Origin: Nitrospinaceae bacterium
GTDB taxonomy: Bacteria; Nitrospinota; Nitrospinia; Nitrospinales; VA-1
Direction of reading: 5' to 3'
Length of the DNA stretch: 44,146 nucleotides
Assembly (NCBI GenBank): GCA_029261595.1
Contig: JAJDAZ010000046.1
Location: 1-44,146 of the forward strand
Part shown: in pieces, positions 1 to 8,723 of the stretch
How positions within the stretch are numbered: position 1 is the stretch's first letter
Layout of the letters: each line of letters begins with the position of its first letter
Notes under the pieces: generated by a model
Databases searched by the model: none
The model's input: only the letters and a program-made list of their open reading frames with translations
Told to the model about the DNA's origin: nothing
Translations under genes and position numbers: made by a program

Positions 1-1237
1 CCGCACGCTTGTTCTGAGCTTCCACGTACTTGGGTTCTTTTGATTTGGACATGGCTTCCCCGGCGGAAACCAGCGCCGCCGCATGACCGATAATATACAG
101 TTCCGCCTTTTCCGCTGCGGTCATTTCCCGGTTGTTGGTGATGTCTTCAGGGGTGTATCGATGCCGGACGGTGCCCTGGGAGTATTTGACCACTTCAAAT
201 TCCGGATTGATCGGATGTCCCGCTCCCAGCATTTTCGACAATACGCCTCCAGAGAGGCCGGGATGCGCCAGCCCGTGGCAGGTCATGCAATTTTCAACCA
301 CTTCGTATTTCATGCTCGGCCAGATCAGCCCCGCCGCCCGCGATTTTTCAATTCGTTGCTTTTTATGCTCTGGAGTTTCATCCACCCGCTTGGTGCCTTC
401 TCCGCCATAGTTGTCATGGAGGGTCAACCATTCGGAAGATGCGCCATGACAGCTTTCACAGGACGTCCCCGATTTCACGATCGGTTTGGCATTGGCATTT
501 TTTTGTTCCATCGTGTAATGGCAAAGGGAGCACGTTTTGTTTCGCTTCATTCGCTTGGCCCCGGCCACATTCTTTAAAATCTTTTTTGGCGAGGGTTTCG
601 CGGCGCCCTTGGGCTCTCTGTGAGCGGTGCTGAAAGAAGTAGAATGCTTGGTTTTTTTCCAGATTTTATACTCCCCTTCGTGGCATTCTTCACAGGCTTT
701 TGCTCCCTTAACAAACCCTTTGGCCATGACTTTCGGCTTTGGAATTTCAAGCGCTTTGGGTTTCGGGGCAGGCATTTTACTGGGAACGGCGGCCTTTTCT
801 TTCATTGCTGGCTTGGGAGGAGCCTTAACCACGGGCTTTTCCATTTCCTTCACCTTGGGGGTCGCCATCATTTTCTTGTCCGGGACTTTCGGGACCGTTT
901 TGGGTTTCGGGGTTTCAACCACCTTCGGCTCGAGAGCCGGCATTTTTTCAGGAACGACCGCCTTCTTTTTCATTGCTGGCTTGGGAGGAGCCTTAACCAC
1001 GGGCTTTTCCATTTCCTTCACCTTGGGGGTCGCCATCATTTTCTTGTCCGGGACTTCCGGGACGGCCTTTGGTTTGGCAACAACCTGGGTTTGATCCAAA
1101 TTCGATTCCAGGTTTTGATCGACGGTGGTTTTTGGTTTGGCACAACCGAAGTTTGAAACAATGCCAAACGCCCCTATTAGTAGGAAGAGAATAGCGCTGG
1201 TGGAGAGTGATTTAAATAATGCGATGTTTTTGTTCAT
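1..1237 (-). CDS. Multihaem c-type cytochrome, probable lipoprotein, partial (C-terminus beyond the left edge)
   Basis: The minus-strand frame opens at ATG 1237 and stays open to the window edge, giving 412 visible residues. A hydrophobic N-terminus (about residues 5-30) leads to Cys32 in a weak lipobox (NFGC). Residues 35-175 are a Lys/Pro/Met/Val-rich linker containing two copies of a 56-residue unit. Four CxxCH haem sites follow at Cys182, Cys236, Cys260 and Cys317. The first sits in a CxxCH-x3-Y-x2-W setting with a downstream His, typical of cytochrome c554-like multihaem proteins. It lies 70 bp downstream of an outer-membrane barrel gene and a second multihaem cytochrome on the same strand, so it is probably periplasmic or outer-membrane-attached and moves electrons across the envelope. 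More haems may lie past the edge. Cytochrome identity is certain; partners and redox role are inferred. Confidence 0.88.
   Translation of the reverse strand, partial: MNKNIALFKSLSTSAILFLLIGAFGIVSNFGCAKPKTTVDQNLESNLDQTQVVAKPKAVPEVPDKKMMATPKVKEMEKPVVKAPPKPAMKKKAVVPEKMPALEPKVVETPKPKTVPKVPDKKMMATPKVKEMEKPVVKAPPKPAMKEKAAVPSKMPAPKPKALEIPKPKVMAKGFVKGAKACEECHEGEYKIWKKTKHSTSFSTAHREPKGAAKPSPKKILKNVAGAKRMKRNKTCSLCHYTMEQKNANAKPIVKSGTSCESCHGASSEWLTLHDNYGGEGTKRVDETPEHKKQRIEKSRAAGLIWPSMKYEVVENCMTCHGLAHPGLSGGVLSKMLGAGHPINPEFEVVKYSQGTVRHRYTPEDITNNREMTAAEKAELYIIGHAAALVSAGEAMSKSKEPKYVEAQNKRA
803..1056 (-). repeat. Tandem 168-bp coding repeat in the cytochrome linker
   Basis: An 86-bp block at 803-888 recurs without a mismatch at 971-1056, exactly 168 bp (56 codons) apart, with weaker similarity around it. 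In protein terms, the VPDKKMMATPK...APPKPAMK stretch occurs twice, at about residues 62-90 and 118-146. Near-identity at DNA level points to a recent in-frame duplication lengthening the basic Pro-rich linker before the first haem. Confidence 0.92.
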
Positions 1238-1307
1238 TAAAACCTAAATTTAGCTGAAGTCATTTTTTCCCTATCTATCAATTGAAAAAGAAATTAATCA
1301 GGTTCGA

Positions 1308-2744
1308 TCAGAATTGGTACTGCAACTCCGTACGAAAACCATACCCATCGTCACGGAACTCTTGGAAGGAGCGGTGAGCATCCACCTGCAATTGGATACG
1401 CTGGGCCAATCGTTGGCGGAATTCAAAGCCAACCGCAAAATCATCAAACCCGTCTCCCCCGATGTCCTTGCGGCCCGCAACTTCCAGGGTCAGACTGCGC
1501 CGGTGATTTTCCCAGAACGCCTCATAACCCAGGGCAAAACCGGCCACGTCATCGGCAAAGCTGTTGAGCTCGGAACCAAAATTACCCAGGCTCGGAGAGG
1601 CGAACAGGATACCGAGAGCCCCTAAAGGCCCGCCGACCACCGGCTCGCGACCCGCTTGCGTGAAGTTCCCGGAGGAAACAAACGTATTCAGGTAAACGAT
1701 GTCATCGGACTTGTGCGGTGTGAATGAAATCTCGGAAGACAACAGGACGCCATCGCCCACTTTGGCATTGTTGCCCTCTTCCGCAATGGACGCGTTGATT
1801 CGAAAAGCCGTGTTGAAGTGCCCGATACGCTGGATGGCTGAGGCGCCCACATAATAGCCATCGCCATTTTTCTCTTCGTCTGGAATGTAAATCGCATCCA
1901 GACTGAAAGTACTCACATGGGTATCTATGGAGTTGAAAGTACCAAAAAATTTAGCCGCGTTGTTATTAATGGCATTGTTTCGTCCAATTTCGTTCCATCC
2001 ATAAACAAAAGAGGTACGCAGATTGGTGATGCCTGGAAGCCTGATATTGTTTCGCACGAGCCCAAAAACGTCCACTTCATCGTTGATCAGAATGCCTTCC
2101 TGGTATTGCAGGAGCTGTCTTCCAACGGTGAAGCCATAGTCATATTTTTTGATGCCCGCCTTGTCCAATCCGGGAAAGAGGCTCCCGAAATCGCCCTCAA
2201 AAAACAGGGTCCGGATATCCAGGTTGAATTCTTCCTGGTCCCCTCCGCGGTTGTCATTGAAGGTGACGCGGGTGAACCGGTCCAGACGGTTTCTATCCAG
2301 GGGCCTGAAGCCAATGAGGATCTTCTCGGTCCCCGTCAGTTGGATATTGCCATAGAGATCCACACGGGTGCCCCATTCGGCGGACGGGCTGGTGACCCCA
2401 TCCTCAAAGGTATAGACGGCGGAGCGAACGGTCGCAAAAACCCATAATTGCGGTTGCCACACAGCGCCCCAGGGCGTTTTAAAACCTTCGTAGAGGTTTC
2501 CGGTGCCCAGGAAGAGGTCTCCACCCTCATAAATCAAGGGCGGTCGATTGCCAGTGTCCGAGGGGGCCTTGAGCTGAATATGCTCTTCGGAAAAACTCGT
2601 TTTATCCCTGGTTTCCCCCAAGGGATAAAGCCACCCTGCAAAGCTATGGGTCACCGAGCCAAACAAAAGGATCCCCCCCAGCAGACATATGAGGATGACT
2701 TTGAGGGGCGTCAGCCGGTCTTTAAGCGATCTCATCATATACAT
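1308..2744 (-). CDS. Outer-membrane beta-barrel protein between two multihaem cytochromes (porin-like)
   Basis: The 478-residue product begins with a basic signal sequence (hydrophobic core about residues 15-37, cleavage probably after SFA). The rest alternates polar and aromatic residues as in transmembrane beta-strands and ends in ...LQYQF, the terminal Phe used by BamA-inserted barrels. No plug or TonB box is visible. Length suggests roughly 18-22 strands. The ATG at 2744 follows the strong Shine-Dalgarno GGAGGAGGGG; ATG 2735 is an alternative. It is flanked at 68 and 70 bp by multihaem cytochromes on the same strand, the order seen in porin-cytochrome electron conduits (MtrB or OmbB roles). 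I recognise no specific family. A diffusion porin for small anions or organic acids is the main alternative. Confidence 0.8.
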   Translation of the reverse strand: MYMMRSLKDRLTPLKVILICLLGGILLFGSVTHSFAGWLYPLGETRDKTSFSEEHIQLKAPSDTGNRPPLIYEGGDLFLGTGNLYEGFKTPWGAVWQPQLWVFATVRSAVYTFEDGVTSPSAEWGTRVDLYGNIQLTGTEKILIGFRPLDRNRLDRFTRVTFNDNRGGDQEEFNLDIRTLFFEGDFGSLFPGLDKAGIKKYDYGFTVGRQLLQYQEGILINDEVDVFGLVRNNIRLPGITNLRTSFVYGWNEIGRNNAINNNAAKFFGTFNSIDTHVSTFSLDAIYIPDEEKNGDGYYVGASAIQRIGHFNTAFRINASIAEEGNNAKVGDGVLLSSEISFTPHKSDDIVYLNTFVSSGNFTQAGREPVVGGPLGALGILFASPSLGNFGSELNSFADDVAGFALGYEAFWENHRRSLTLEVAGRKDIGGDGFDDFAVGFEFRQRLAQRIQLQVDAHRSFQEFRDDGYGFRTELQYQF

Positions 2745-2812
2745 TGCCCCTCCTCCGAAGCAATGGATGGTTAAAAGGTTATTAATTTTTCAGTGGATCA
2801 GAAAAAGGTCAC

Positions 2813-4807
2813 CTATTCATCAACATCAATGGTGATTTCTTTTTTATAGAGAACTTCATGGCCTGCCGCCACACCGTCCACAACTTCGCGGGCACTCATG
2901 CCATAATCAAAACCTCTCCCCTGAATAGCCCCGATCAAGTTGGCCGGAGCCATCGCGGCCTTGAACTCCACTAATGCTTTATAAGGGCCTTTTCCGGTAA
3001 GGGCTTTTCCCTTGATCTTGTATTTTGCCCATCGATGACCCAAAGGTTCGATGCCTTTTCGGTGAACCCGCTCGGTGGCCGGCTCTCCCGTCAGGATAAG
3101 CGATTGAATCGATGGCCGGACAAAAGGAATGGTGACCACCGGATATGGAATGGGAATGATTCGTTCGCGCTCCCCACCACGAATGTTTTGCACGACGAAT
3201 CGCGATCGGAGGTCAAACAATTGGGTGTCTAAAGGCAACTCCCCGTCTGAAACATAGGATGATTCATGGTCCCGTACGTCTAAATTGGGGTCCAGGTCAC
3301 CGGACTCAAAAATCACTTTCCCGGTACTGTCTTTGACCTCGACATGCAGCCAGACCAGCCGCTCGCCGGTAAACCCGGTCGGCACATTATGCCCGTCGGT
3401 GAGATTGCTGACTTTGACCTTGAACTTGATTCCGCCGGGATCGTTCTTCTGAACCACGACCTCTCCCATATGGTATCCGTTGCGAAGCACTTCCAGGCGT
3501 TTCCCGCGCGCCCATTCCAGCCGCTCAAATTGAACGTTTAGAATTTCCCGGGCATCGTAGCGGTCATCGACCGATTCCCAGCGCAAAGGAAACTTGGCTC
3601 CTTCAGGAACATTATCCTCAAATTCATCGGTTCCCCAACCCGCTTTATGATCGAAGGTCAACCACTCTGCCATCGAAGCCATTTCCTGGGCTTCTGCGTT
3701 GTGCGGGAAAATGCCGGGGTGAATCACCGAGTAATCCGGCCCGGCAAAAAAGTGCGAGGTGATCTTTCGGGACAGGGTGGGTTTTCCGCCAACCATCGCC
3801 GCCGGTCCCTCTTCGTAACCGGAGGGCACGCCCTCTTCCTTACCCATATGGCAATCCTGGCAGGTCACGCCCTTGGCCGCCGCAGGAGACAACCGGTATT
3901 CACTGTAGGCTTCTTCCAGCCGAAATCCGTTGAACAAAGTCACGTCATGACAGGTTCCGCAAAAAATAGGATCGGAAAGGGACGAGAATTTTTTAGCTTC
4001 GCGGTGGATTTTCCGTCCCGGCTTGCCTTTTTCCGTCACCACCCGATATTTATCGGTGTTTTCAAGGACCCGCGCCAACTCTTCATTGCCCTTGGGTCCA
4101 TAGATCGGCTCCAGCAAGCCGCCCTCGACCAATGCCAGGCGCCCGCTGCGCTTGTTATAGGCTTTGTTCATCCGGTGACAAACCACGCAGGTGATGCCCT
4201 CACGGGAGGTGGGGTGCCGCTCTAAATTTGAAATGAATGGCGATTCCCCCAAATTGGCCCCTATCGGGCTGTGACAGCGCAAACAGAAATCACCGTCGGT
4301 GCCGCTGGTCAATTCGTTGATCTCGCTATTAAGGGACATATAAACCGGGCTGAGCTGGGCGTAGGAATGAGAAGATACCGACCATTCCTTATAATGCTTG
4401 GGGTGACAGGTTCCGCAAGTCGCCGCTGAGGGATATCGATTTTCAGCAAACAGGGCGTCATGATCCTTGGCCGCCTGAAGGGCCGCATCCTTGGCCTCGT
4501 CCCCGGTCGAAGCTTTGTCTTCGGGAATTTCATCCTTCATCATGGCCTTTTTAGAGTCCATCGCTTTCATGGAATCCATGGCCTTGCCTTCCGGGGCCAT
4601 TGCTTTTTCTTTCATACCCGCCTCGGAGGATGAACCCGTCGAGGATTTATCCATCATGGAAGCCTTCTCCGCCATTTCAGGGGCCTCGCCGCCGCCCGCA
4701 TTCTGACCCGATTTTACGCAGGAAGAGAAAAACACCAGGGAAAAAATAACTATAAATAAAGGGTTAAGTGCAAACCTGACATCGCTCATCAAACCGTTCT
4801 TTTTCAT
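2813..4807 (-). CDS. Pentahaem c-type cytochrome lipoprotein, cytochrome c554-like
   Basis: The start is placed at ATG 4807, preceded by AAGGA eight bases upstream and opening a lipoprotein signal (Cys30 after ...VFFSS). An in-frame ATG at 4879 would leave a long polar leader. The product is 664 residues. Residues 40-110 are a Met/Lys/Ala/Ser-rich low-complexity linker. Five CxxCH sites follow at Cys131, Cys175, Cys207, Cys283 and Cys316, with extra His residues in HxF-type settings around 350-370 that could be distal ligands. The last 250 residues lack haem motifs and look beta-rich. This architecture is common in multihaem cytochromes related to c554. It is first in a minus-strand set with a barrel and another cytochrome, so it probably feeds or receives electrons at the outer membrane. 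Substrate unknown. Confidence 0.9.
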   Translation of the reverse strand: MKKNGLMSDVRFALNPLFIVIFSLVFFSSCVKSGQNAGGGEAPEMAEKASMMDKSSTGSSSEAGMKEKAMAPEGKAMDSMKAMDSKKAMMKDEIPEDKASTGDEAKDAALQAAKDHDALFAENRYPSAATCGTCHPKHYKEWSVSSHSYAQLSPVYMSLNSEINELTSGTDGDFCLRCHSPIGANLGESPFISNLERHPTSREGITCVVCHRMNKAYNKRSGRLALVEGGLLEPIYGPKGNEELARVLENTDKYRVVTEKGKPGRKIHREAKKFSSLSDPIFCGTCHDVTLFNGFRLEEAYSEYRLSPAAAKGVTCQDCHMGKEEGVPSGYEEGPAAMVGGKPTLSRKITSHFFAGPDYSVIHPGIFPHNAEAQEMASMAEWLTFDHKAGWGTDEFEDNVPEGAKFPLRWESVDDRYDAREILNVQFERLEWARGKRLEVLRNGYHMGEVVVQKNDPGGIKFKVKVSNLTDGHNVPTGFTGERLVWLHVEVKDSTGKVIFESGDLDPNLDVRDHESSYVSDGELPLDTQLFDLRSRFVVQNIRGGERERIIPIPYPVVTIPFVRPSIQSLILTGEPATERVHRKGIEPLGHRWAKYKIKGKALTGKGPYKALVEFKAAMAPANLIGAIQGRGFDYGMSAREVVDGVAAGHEVLYKKEITIDVDE

Positions 4808-5406
4808 ACTGTCTATCCTTATATAGCCCTTCAACCCATTTTGCGGTTGTCTCATTAAGTTTTTAACATTTGCATTCATTGTTCTATTGCCCCGCCGGTA
4901 TTTATTAAGATAATTGCCTGCGTTCACCCTATCAGGTTTTCCAAAAAACAATCACTGCCTGACACAAAAACACCCTCTTGAATTCACAAAATTTTCTAAT
5001 TTATTTTGCCGTCATTTCGTTTTCGATTTGAGCCCATATAGCTTGTATACCAAAACAATATATCTTACCATGTTTTTTTTGGTCAAGGGATATTTTCACT
5101 ATAAAATGTGATTAAAATCAAGTAATTGCGGATTTTTCGATGTCAATATAAAAGGTTGTCGAGTGCGTCACAATTCCAACGATTTTGGCCCAGGATATTC
5201 ATTTTTTCGGGACCCTAAAAAAAGAAAAATCTTCCGAATTTAACCCCTTTACTCAAACCTCCCCTGGAAAAAATATAATTAATGAATCTGCAGAAAACCT
5301 GAATGGTGGAATTCATAACTTATTTAAGTTAATACTAAATGTAAATTTATAAAAACGGGACGGAAAATAAAGAATGGTTATCCCCCCGATTTCAGGGGAA
5401 TTATTT
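4808..5406. other. AT-rich gene-free stretch between divergent units
   Basis: No credible coding frame is present; short frames here lack ribosome sites and protein-like composition. It must hold the promoter of the cytochrome-barrel set on the minus strand, but I found no convincing -35/-10 pair for it. The strand is rich in A and T runs, and no strong hairpin stands out. Confidence 0.5.
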
Positions 5407-5436
5407 TTGCTAACTGCCATGATTTAGCGTTATAAT
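5407..5436 (+). promoter_or_regulatory. Candidate sigma70 promoter for the BamE-like lipoprotein
   Basis: TTGCTA at 5407-5412 and a perfect TATAAT at 5431-5436 are separated by 18 bp. The predicted start near 5443 gives a leader of about 107 nt before ATG 5550. Confidence 0.5.
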
Positions 5437-5549
5437 TTTCATGGCTTGAAATAAACTTGTTATCGCCGATCCAAAAAAAATTTTCAAACCTCGACAACCC
5501 CTGTATCCTTTTGAAAAGAAAGTCAAAAGCCCATTTAAGGAGAAAACAT

Positions 5550-5861
5550 ATGAAACGATCCTGCCATAGCCTTTGGTTCCTTCTGATTCTTTTATTGGCA
5601 ATCGGATGCGGATCGGTAGGAAAAAATTTTTCCAGTGAAAAGGTGCAGAACATCCAAAACAACGTGACCACTCAGTCCGAGGTTTTAGATTGGTTTGGGG
5701 TGCCTTTTAAAGAAGGAATTGAAAACACCCATACCATGTGGACCTACCAATTCGACAAATACAACGTCTTCACCGAAGCCCAGTCGAAGGATCTGGTGAT
5801 TTTGTTTGATGGTCAAAATATCGTCAAGGCCTATCGATTCACGTCCAGCATCGATGAATAG
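5550..5861 (+). CDS. Small BamE/SmpA-like outer-membrane lipoprotein
   Basis: The 103-residue lipoprotein has a signal peptide ending LAIGC (lipid anchor Cys20). It starts at ATG 5550, seven bases after the Shine-Dalgarno AAGGAG. The mature part has TTQSEVLDWFGVPF, a helix-turn followed by Gly-x-Pro, then WTYQF and a strand reading LVILFDGQNIVKAY. This is the pattern of SmpA/OmlA-type domains, where a short helix pair is followed by a three-stranded sheet. It could be BamE of the barrel-assembly machine, but such folds are widespread in small lipoproteins and no other bam gene is nearby. It stands alone behind its own promoter. Confidence 0.7.
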   Translation: MKRSCHSLWFLLILLLAIGCGSVGKNFSSEKVQNIQNNVTTQSEVLDWFGVPFKEGIENTHTMWTYQFDKYNVFTEAQSKDLVILFDGQNIVKAYRFTSSIDE

Positions 5862-5911
5862 CAAAGGACATCCCGGTCATCTGATGACAGGCTCTTTCTT
5901 TGCTTGAATGA

Positions 5912-6556
5912 ATGAAAAAAATCTCACTCATCGTTTACGATTTCGACGGAACGCTGGTCGATACGCTGGACGACATCGCTCTTTCCGTCAATCTCACCCT
6001 TCAGGAACTGGGTCACCCCCGGTTGGACAAAGAAACCATCAAAACCTGCGTCGGCAATGGGGTGGTCATGCTCATGACCCGTGCGCTGAACGGCTCAAAG
6101 ACGCAAGACATCGACCACGCGGTCCGTCTGTTTCGCAAACACTACGCCGATCACCTGATGGACAACAGCGTGTTCTATCCACACTGCCTGGAAACGATCG
6201 AGTTTTTTTCCGACCGTAAACAAGCCATCTGTTCCAACAAACCCGAAGACTTCGTAAGAAAAATTCTTGCCGCCCTTAACTGCCTGCACCCTTTCTCATC
6301 CATCATCGGCGGGGACAGCTTCAAAACCCGCAAACCCGACCCCGAAGGGTTGAACCACCTGCTGGCCGAGCACCGGGTGTCCCCGGACGAAGTGGTCATG
6401 GTGGGCGACAGCGCGGTGGATATTAAAACCGGAAAGAACGCCCGCGTCCAAACCTGCGCCGTGACTTATGGCATGGGCAATATGCAGGAAATCAAAACTC
6501 TAAAGCCCAATTGGACTATCGACAGCATTTCGGAGTTGACCCGGCTGTTTTCGTGA
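5912..6556 (+). CDS. gph: HAD-family phosphatase, phosphoglycolate phosphatase type
   Basis: The 214-residue haloacid-dehalogenase hydrolase has motif I VYDFDGTLVDT (nucleophile Asp10, acid/base Asp12), motif II around CSNKP, a motif III Lys in the FKTRKPDPE stretch, and motif IV VGDSAVDI. The helical cap between motifs I and II matches the Gph/PGMB subfamily. Family members dephosphorylate 2-phosphoglycolate arising from DNA repair or carbon fixation, though close paralogues act on other small phosphosugars. The start is ATG 5912, without an obvious Shine-Dalgarno. It ends 14 bp from the convergent glycosyltransferase gene. Confidence 0.82.
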   Translation: MKKISLIVYDFDGTLVDTLDDIALSVNLTLQELGHPRLDKETIKTCVGNGVVMLMTRALNGSKTQDIDHAVRLFRKHYADHLMDNSVFYPHCLETIEFFSDRKQAICSNKPEDFVRKILAALNCLHPFSSIIGGDSFKTRKPDPEGLNHLLAEHRVSPDEVVMVGDSAVDIKTGKNARVQTCAVTYGMGNMQEIKTLKPNWTIDSISELTRLFS

Positions 6557-6570
6557 CCTGCTAAAACAAC

Positions 6571-8067
6571 CTACGACCAGCCGCGAATATCGACGATTCG
6601 TATTACAGGGTTTGAAAAAGCATAGCTTTTATGATGAGGCCGGATTTCAATGGTCGGCAGGGAAAACAGGCGAACATATTTTTCGTGCAATCGATACACC
6701 CTGGGGTTTTGGCCCGACATTTTTGCCCCCCTTAAATAGCGATCATAAACAAAACTACTCACGCATAGATATTCCACCCCACTTTTTTTTGCCGCGGCAA
6801 TATCCACATCCAGGATGGTTCTGAAATCGCCGTTCAATGTACGGGTATTCGTGTACCTGCCAAACAACACCTTCTTTCCCGACGATTCCGCCCACTCCTC
6901 CACTCTGGCCCTTGTGTCCCGGGTCAAATGGTAATTCAATAAACAGGAATCATAAACCGGCCAAAATACCAGAATCGCCATTAAAGGCAGAATCAAATTT
7001 CTGCTGGGAGAAATCCGACAGACCGTCTTGAACCAGGACTCCATCAAGGGCAGGGCCCGGCAGGAAAAAATCATCAGAAAGGGAACCAAGGGAATCATGT
7101 AGCGCATGAAGTCCGGAAACGGCTTGAGAGGAACCGCTTCCTGAGCAAAGTAAAAAAACACCGTGTAAAAAAAGTATATTTTTTCAATGTCCGAGATGGA
7201 CTTCCATTTCCTGAACGTATAAGTCAGGCCGATCAGTGCGGTGAGGGTCAGGCCCCATGAAATTCCTGGGACAACGCTATTGAACAGGTGGAAGCTGAAT
7301 CCATGCGAAAGCCCGTGTATTTTCAGCCGATGCCCTCCTGCCAGGTGACTGGCCTCATGCGCCACACCTTCAAAAAACATTTCGTAACGGAAAAAAATGG
7401 AATAATTGACCGCAAGAAAAACGAGACCCGCAAAGCCGATGCCAATGCCGATGCTTTTATAAAACCATCGCTTATCCACACGCCCGACAATAAATGGATA
7501 GGCCAGATACAATGCGCCCAGAATGACCGCTTTGTATTGGGCCGAAAAAGCAAGACCGGTCGCAAGGCCCCATCCTGTATTCCAGGCAAAGGTTCTGTGT
7601 TTCAGGAATTTAAGAAAACAAAGCAACGAAAACAGACTGCAGGCGGTAAAAATAAAATCTTCTTTAAAATAATGCGCGTGAACCACCATGATAGGAGATA
7701 CCGAAACGGCGAACGCCGCGAACAGGGCATACCCACCGGCTAGAATTTTCCGCGCCAAAACATAGGTGAGCAGAACGATCACCACGCCGAAAAAAGCGGA
7801 AACCGACCGGCAAAGGACGATCAGTTTCTCGGGATCGGCGATCCCGGCAATACCGTTTAACGCTCGTGCGACCTGAAGCATTAAAATCGGATGGCGAAAA
7901 TCCTCAACATTATTGACAATGAATCCGATTTTTTTCGGCTCATCCCCATGCAGATGAAGTGGAAAATTCAGGTTATAGAAATTAAGGCAGGAGGACAGAA
8001 TCAAAATGGCCAGCAATATCCAGAGATGTTTTTTTGAATCTGCCTGAAAGGGAAGAAACGGGATCAT
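6571..8067 (-). CDS. Polytopic membrane glycosyltransferase, GT39/ArnT-like (PMT superfamily)
   Basis: The 498-residue inner-membrane protein has about ten hydrophobic segments. After the first membrane helix, the loop carries HGDEPKK (Asp42-Glu43), the acidic catalytic motif of GT-C enzymes such as ArnT and protein mannosyltransferases. A soluble periplasmic tail follows the last helix from about residue 400. Such enzymes transfer a sugar from a polyprenyl phosphate donor to lipid A, protein or glycan on the outer face of the inner membrane. ATG 8067 is preceded by AGGA at short spacing. Neighbours are unrelated, so the acceptor cannot be guessed. Confidence 0.75.
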   Translation of the reverse strand: MIPFLPFQADSKKHLWILLAILILSSCLNFYNLNFPLHLHGDEPKKIGFIVNNVEDFRHPILMLQVARALNGIAGIADPEKLIVLCRSVSAFFGVVIVLLTYVLARKILAGGYALFAAFAVSVSPIMVVHAHYFKEDFIFTACSLFSLLCFLKFLKHRTFAWNTGWGLATGLAFSAQYKAVILGALYLAYPFIVGRVDKRWFYKSIGIGIGFAGLVFLAVNYSIFFRYEMFFEGVAHEASHLAGGHRLKIHGLSHGFSFHLFNSVVPGISWGLTLTALIGLTYTFRKWKSISDIEKIYFFYTVFFYFAQEAVPLKPFPDFMRYMIPLVPFLMIFSCRALPLMESWFKTVCRISPSRNLILPLMAILVFWPVYDSCLLNYHLTRDTRARVEEWAESSGKKVLFGRYTNTRTLNGDFRTILDVDIAAAKKSGVEYLCVSSFVYDRYLRGAKMSGQNPRVYRLHEKYVRLFSLPTIEIRPHHKSYAFSNPVIRIVDIRGWS

Positions 8068-8340
8068 GTAATCCTGTCGAGATTGAATAGATATTCACCA
8101 CGGTAAGGTGTGGGATATCGGCGGATTGTATCACCCCCTAGGGGAAGGTGACAACCGCGGAGCTTGGAGGGGGGTTTTGGATGACAGCCTGCCGGCATTT
8201 TCAGTATGGATATTCTCTTTTTAATTTTCTTTTCTAACTCAAAAAAAACCCCTATGATGGCTATGAAAATTTCCTGGAAGTCCCTGGCAATTTTTCGAGC
8301 GTCCCTGACGCCTGGCTTTACAACATAACAGGAGATGAGA

Positions 8341-8721
8341 ATGTCCTTATGGCTGGCGATCGGTGCTGGAGGGTTCATCGGCGCCCTGTTGCGCTTTTTT
8401 ATCAGCGGGTGGATTCAAAACGGCGTGGTGACTTTTCCTCTGGGAACGCTGGGGGTGAATTTCATCGGCAGTTTTTTTGTCAGCCTGGTGCTTTATCTTT
8501 CCGAATACCGCGGATTCTTCAGTGAGGAAATGAGAATCTTTCTGACCATCGGCATCCTGGGCTCCTTCACCACCATGTCCACCTTCAGCTTTGAATCGTT
8601 CAAACTCCTGGAGCAGGGGGAAATCGGTGCACTGAGTTTGAACGTTACGGGAACATTGATTCTGACCTTTCTTGCGGTCTATCTTGGGAAAATAACCGTC
8701 CTCAACCTGGGGTGGGAATAA
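8341..8721 (+). CDS. crcB: Fluoride ion channel FluC/CrcB
   Basis: The 126-residue, four-helix membrane protein carries the family signatures GAGGFIGALLRF (residues 8-19), GTLGVNFIGSF (36-46, including the conserved Asn40) and GSFTTMSTFSFE, with the Phe residues that line the fluoride path. Family members are dual-topology dimers exporting cytoplasmic fluoride. Start 8341 is chosen over the ATG at 8335 because AGGAG (8330-8334) then has six-base spacing. A DUF190 gene starts 2 bp after its stop, a standard companion. No fluoride riboswitch was recognised upstream. Confidence 0.93.
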   Translation: MSLWLAIGAGGFIGALLRFFISGWIQNGVVTFPLGTLGVNFIGSFFVSLVLYLSEYRGFFSEEMRIFLTIGILGSFTTMSTFSFESFKLLEQGEIGALSLNVTGTLILTFLAVYLGKITVLNLGWE

Positions 8722-8723
8722 TT

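Noticed and set aside
620..1156. Plus-strand frame with repeated Phe/Gly/His-rich text
   Set aside because: It is the reverse of the cytochrome Pro/Lys linker repeat on the minus strand.
8068..8340. Possible fluoride riboswitch (GATGG near 8254)
   Set aside because: The bases around it do not form the paired GG..CC core of the motif.
8064..8378. 104-codon minus-strand frame before crcB
   Set aside because: It overlaps the crcB start, contains text typical of intergenic repeats and has no ribosome site or domain.
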